The notes beneath the pieces were generated by a model. The model was not told the DNA's origin, did no database searches, and saw nothing but the letters and a program-made list of their open reading frames with translations. From NCBI GenBank assembly GCA_038961845.1, contig CP152408.1, positions 186,001-250,000 of the forward strand: a stretch of DNA of 64,000 nucleotides. The letters are read 5' to 3'. Below are positions 63,414 through 64,000 of this stretch, piece after piece (position 1 is the stretch's first letter; every line of letters begins with the position of its first letter). Source of the DNA: Xylophilus sp. GW821-FHT01B05 (GTDB lineage Bacteria; Pseudomonadota; Gammaproteobacteria; Burkholderiales; Burkholderiaceae_C). Made by a program: the position numbers and the translations under genes.

Positions 63414-64000
63414 GCCGGGCTCTTCTTGAACTTGTCGTGCAACTGGTGCAGCAGCGGCGTGGGCGTCATGCCGTTCTTTTTCTCGACCTCGATCAGCCAG
63501 CCGGTGCGGTGCCAGTTCTGCACGATCTTGTCGATTGCGGCCTGGGTGTCGGCCTCGCCCTTGCGCACCCAGATCACCGAAGGCGATGGGATCAGGTCGG
63601 TGGGCGAGACGATCTCGTAGTCCTTCCAGTCGGCGTTCTCGGCCACCAGCTCGCGCAGCGTGGGGCTCACGTGCACGGCGGCCACGCAGTTGCTGCCCTT
63701 CAGGGCCAGCAGCGACTCGGGCTGGCCACGGAAGGCCTTGATCTGCGCGCCGTATTGCTCGGCCAGCGGCCGCGTGAAGTTGCTGCCCTGCGATACGCAG
63801 ACGGCCTTGCCCTTCACGTCTTCCCACTTGCTGATGCCGCTGCCTTTGCGGGCGATGGCCGCACCGCCAACTTCTTCAAACGGCGTGGGCACGAAGGACA
63901 GGATCTCGCTGCGCTCCTGCGTCCACTGCATGTTGGCGATCAGGATGTCGACCTTGCCCTGCTGCAGAAACTGCACGCGGTTGGAGGGCTGCACCTGGAT
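63410..64000 (-). CDS. Amino-acid ABC transporter substrate-binding protein, family 3 (N-terminus beyond window)
   Basis: The visible 197 C-terminal residues include IQVQPSNRVQFLQQGKVDILIANMQWTQERSEILSFVPTPFEEVGGAAIARKG and GKAVCVSQGSNFTRPLAEQYG, family 3 binding-protein sequence. It ends FKKSPA at 63410. It is the first visible gene of the minus-strand set and supplies the ligand specificity for the two permeases and ATPase downstream. The signal peptide and N-terminal lobe lie outside the window. Confidence 0.9.
   Translation of the reverse strand: MQVQPSNRVQFLQQGKVDILIANMQWTQERSEILSFVPTPFEEVGGAAIARKGSGISKWEDVKGKAVCVSQGSNFTRPLAEQYGAQIKAFRGQPESLLALKGSNCVAAVHVSPTLRELVAENADWKDYEIVSPTDLIPSPSVIWVRKGEADTQAAIDKIVQNWHRTGWLIEVEKKNGMTPTPLLHQLHDKFKKSPA

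Overview
The window is high-GC DNA with the gene habits of a betaproteobacterium of the Burkholderiales, most likely family Comamonadaceae (Acidovorax/Variovorax-like). The grounds are four orphan Bug-type tripartite tricarboxylate receptors, many LysR/GntR/TetR-controlled catabolic units, and several families of short palindromic intergenic repeats. No rRNA, tRNA, CRISPR array or phage genes were seen. This placement is an inference from gene content, not a database match.

Layout. 1-3010 is an eroded segment: a TetR-family 3' end, two broken GNAT genes, a RelE/StbE-type toxin-antitoxin pair and two copies of a ~159-bp palindromic element with terminal inverted repeats. 3059-7249 holds an MFS efflux pump, a TonB-dependent receptor and a DUF2946 protein, with repeat-rich spacers (4280-4734 and 7250-8045). 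8046-12302 is a rutABCDEF pyrimidine-degradation operon on the minus strand, with a sigma-54-like promoter and a near-perfect RutR operator upstream. 12814-15971 carries two adjacent P47-like (TULIP superfamily) genes, preceded by a short coupled, frame-broken ORF. Genes of this type are best known from clostridial neurotoxin orfX clusters. 16375-25205 contains two minus-strand catabolic units, each a regulator, a Bug receptor and enzymes. 25285-27299 has an EF-hand protein, a PduO-type cobalamin adenosyltransferase and a LysR regulator. 27359-28414 is an IS1595-family insertion sequence with an 8-bp target duplication and a nonsense codon in its transposase.

28563-34076 holds amino-acid genes (D-amino-acid dehydrogenase-like, periplasmic binding protein, Asp/Glu racemase), a CysB-type regulator and a third Bug receptor. 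34250-46807 encodes a thiol dioxygenase fused to four rhodanese domains, an M17 aminopeptidase, three tandem paralogous peptide-binding proteins, two permeases and a fused double ATPase. An SfnB/DszC-like flavin monooxygenase, a fourth Bug receptor and an unusual alpha/beta hydrolase follow. 50361-54863 holds a deleted aldo/keto reductase, an MFS/LysR divergent pair and an AAA/DUF4143 ATPase. The right end is a FadL-type porin and a minus-strand set: polar amino-acid ABC transporter, FAD-linked hydroxyacid oxidase, aminotransferase, second thiol dioxygenase and a cystathionine-lyase-type PLP enzyme.

Working together: the right half repeatedly pairs amino-acid or peptide import with sulfur chemistry (two cysteine-dioxygenase-type cupins, rhodaneses, SfnB-like oxidase, cystathionine-lyase family, CysB-type regulator). 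This suggests catabolism of organosulfur amino acids or peptides. The most unusual items are the P47-like module, the palindromic element family associated with internal gene deletions, and the dioxygenase-tetrarhodanese fusion next to a peptide importer.
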